DNA of 64,000 bases from Lachnospira sp. UBA4346 (lineage in GTDB: Bacteria > Bacillota > Clostridia > Lachnospirales > Lachnospiraceae): contig DGTC01000027.1 in NCBI GenBank assembly GCA_002394205.1, positions 7,419 to 71,418 of the forward strand, given 5' to 3'. Numbering within the stretch: position 1 is the stretch's first letter; each line of letters begins with the position of its first letter. A program made the translations under genes and the position numbers. This document shows positions 62,764-64,000 of the stretch, piece by piece. The notes under the pieces were generated by a model that was not told the DNA's origin, searched no databases, and saw only the letters and a program-made list of their open reading frames with translations.

Positions 62764-64000
62764 TTATAAAGTCACAACTCTCATTGTATTTGTAAGTCCT
62801 CTTCTAGCATCCGGTGCTGATGATGTAGCTACACCTGCTGATACGATTACAATATCGCCTTCTTCAACATAACCAGCATTTTCTGATACCTGAAGTGCAT
62901 GTTCAACGATCTTATCTGTAGACTTCTCTGTAGCTGTCTTTAATGGACGAACACCCCAGTAAATCTGCATCTTTCTAAGAACATTATCATATGGTGAGCA
63001 ACCAATAATTTCTGCATTTGGCTTTAACTTTGATGTTAATCTTGCTGTAAATCCTGAGATTGTTGGGCAAACGATAGCCTTAGCATTTAAGTTCTCAGCT
63101 GTCTGAACTGTCGCATTTGTAACAGCACTTGAGATATTTCTCTTTGTATGAAGTGCAACATCAGCAACACGTACACGAGAAAGTTCCTTTTCTGTTGTTT
63201 CTGCAATCTTAGACATCATCTTAACAGCTTCTAACGGATACTTACCATTTGCTGTTTCACCTGATAACATAACAACGTCTGTACCATCATAAATTGCATT
63301 TGCAACGTCAGTTACTTCTGCTCTTGTTGGACGTGGGTTACGAATCATAGAATCTAACATCTGAGTTGCAGTGATTACTGGCTTACCAACTTCGTTACAA
63401 CGCTTGATAATGTGCTTCTGGGCAAAGATAACTTCCTGAGCTGGAATTTCAACACCCATGTCACCACGAGCAACCATGATGCCATCAGCAGTTGCAAGAA
63501 TATCTTCAAAGTTATCTAAGCCTTCCTGATTCTCGATTTTGCAGATGATCTTGATCTCGTTACCACCGTTTGCATCTAGGAAGTTTCTGATGTCTAGAAC
63601 GTCTTCCTTGGTTCTGGTGAATGAAGCTGCGATGAAGTCAACATCTCTCTTGATACCGAATAACAGGTCACCCTTATCTTTTTCTGATAAGAATGGCATT
63701 GAAATATGGGTATTTGGTAGGTTTACACCTTTGTGCTCGCCTAGCATACCGTTATTCTGTACTTCACACTCAACATCTTTGCCGTTAATTGCAGTTACTG
63801 TTAAACCAATTAGACCATCATCTAAAAGAACAGTTGAACCAACCTTTAAGTCCTTTGCTAGGTCAGGGTTGGTTACACCAACTTTAGTCTTGTTACCTAC
63901 GAAAGAAGCATCTGAAGTTAGGGTAATCTTATCGCCAGTAGATAACTCTACATCTTCACCGTTTTCTAAGTCACAGGTTCTGATCTCAGGTCCCTTGGTA
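62764..64000 (-). CDS. pyk: Pyruvate kinase, 5' end beyond the window
   Basis: About 411 codons are in the window and the frame is open to the edge (it starts within TKGPEIRTCDLENG), so the true start lies to the right. It makes pyruvate and ATP from phosphoenolpyruvate. Visible: LDDGLIGLTV (B domain), IICKIENQEGLDNFEDIL (active-site Lys and metal Glu), GIMVARGDMGVEIPAQEV, PVITATQMLDSMIRNPRPTRAEVTDVANAIYDGTDVVMLSGETA (catalytic Thr region), and the C domain ending TNTMRVVTL. It lacks the extra PEP-utiliser C-terminal domain of some Gram-positive enzymes. Confidence 0.95.
   Translation of the reverse strand, partial: TKGPEIRTCDLENGEDVELSTGDKITLTSDASFVGNKTKVGVTNPDLAKDLKVGSTVLLDDGLIGLTVTAINGKDVECEVQNNGMLGEHKGVNLPNTHISMPFLSEKDKGDLLFGIKRDVDFIAASFTRTKEDVLDIRNFLDANGGNEIKIICKIENQEGLDNFEDILATADGIMVARGDMGVEIPAQEVIFAQKHIIKRCNEVGKPVITATQMLDSMIRNPRPTRAEVTDVANAIYDGTDVVMLSGETANGKYPLEAVKMMSKIAETTEKELSRVRVADVALHTKRNISSAVTNATVQTAENLNAKAIVCPTISGFTARLTSKLKPNAEIIGCSPYDNVLRKMQIYWGVRPLKTATEKSTDKIVEHALQVSENAGYVEEGDIVIVSAGVATSSAPDARRGLTNTMRVVTL

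Noticed and set aside
62764..63747. Pyruvate kinase starting at the Met at 63747
   Set aside because: The frame continues upstream with typical pyruvate kinase sequence to the window edge, so that Met is internal.

Overview
The window is low-GC Firmicutes DNA. Gene content and family resemblances point to an anaerobic gut member of the Lachnospiraceae (Lachnospira / Eubacterium / Roseburia group); the genus is an inference from the rhamnose and pectin-disaccharide genes and was not checked by any search. Most genes lie on the minus strand, packed in short operons with good Shine-Dalgarno (SD) sequences. The right edge cuts the 5' part of a pyruvate kinase gene.

Layout. 0-3.2 kb: a 1053-residue double alpha-amylase-family protein whose first catalytic module looks dead. 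3.2-7.4 kb: an accessory patch with an Rpn-type nuclease/transposase gene between two identical 45-bp direct repeats, a secreted-protein gene broken inside one repeat, a leucine-rich-repeat surface protein with four long tandem modules, and the relic of a second Rpn copy. 7.4-14 kb: a small membrane protein, a PAP2 phosphatase, an RNase E/G-type protein and the partial histidine operon hisZ-G-D-B-I, with a consensus promoter and a palindrome just after it. 14-22 kb: a degenerate GGDEF protein, recU, two pseudouridine synthases, a YgiQ radical-SAM protein and an RsmF-type methyltransferase. 22-36 kb: housekeeping genes (M23 peptidase, YlbJ-like protein, coaD, rsmD, gpsA, plsY, der, rny, recX, recA with two SOS boxes, pgsA, rimO). 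36-45 kb: a YdjM-like membrane protein coupled to a protein with a Phd/YefM-like N-terminus, a formate/nitrite channel, a sodium:alanine symporter, and a CstA transporter next to a LytS/LytTR two-component pair that resembles BtsSR-type pyruvate sensing.

44-56 kb is a catabolic island for rhamnose and unsaturated rhamnogalacturonan fragments: polysaccharide deacetylase, rhaM, a GH88/GH105 hydrolase, a TRAP transporter (dctM-Q-P), a divergent AraC-type regulator, rhaD, rhaA and rhaB. The likely flow is uptake of pectin-derived disaccharide by the TRAP system, cleavage by the GH105 enzyme, then rhamnose mutarotation, isomerisation, phosphorylation and aldol cleavage. Repeated CTATRTTGC motifs in the dctP/araC gap and a half-site pair around the GH105 promoter are candidate control sites.

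56-60.4 kb is a zinc-uptake operon: a Fur-family (Zur-like) regulator, a small Cys/His membrane protein, znuA, znuC and znuB. Its promoter is bracketed by two near-identical palindromes, and its long leader holds about 3.5 copies of a hairpin-rich repeat of about 121 bp. 60.4-64 kb: a hemerythrin-like protein, a gene-free stretch with a candidate 6S-like RNA ending at a strong terminator, tmRNA (ssrA), a VanZ-family protein and pyruvate kinase.
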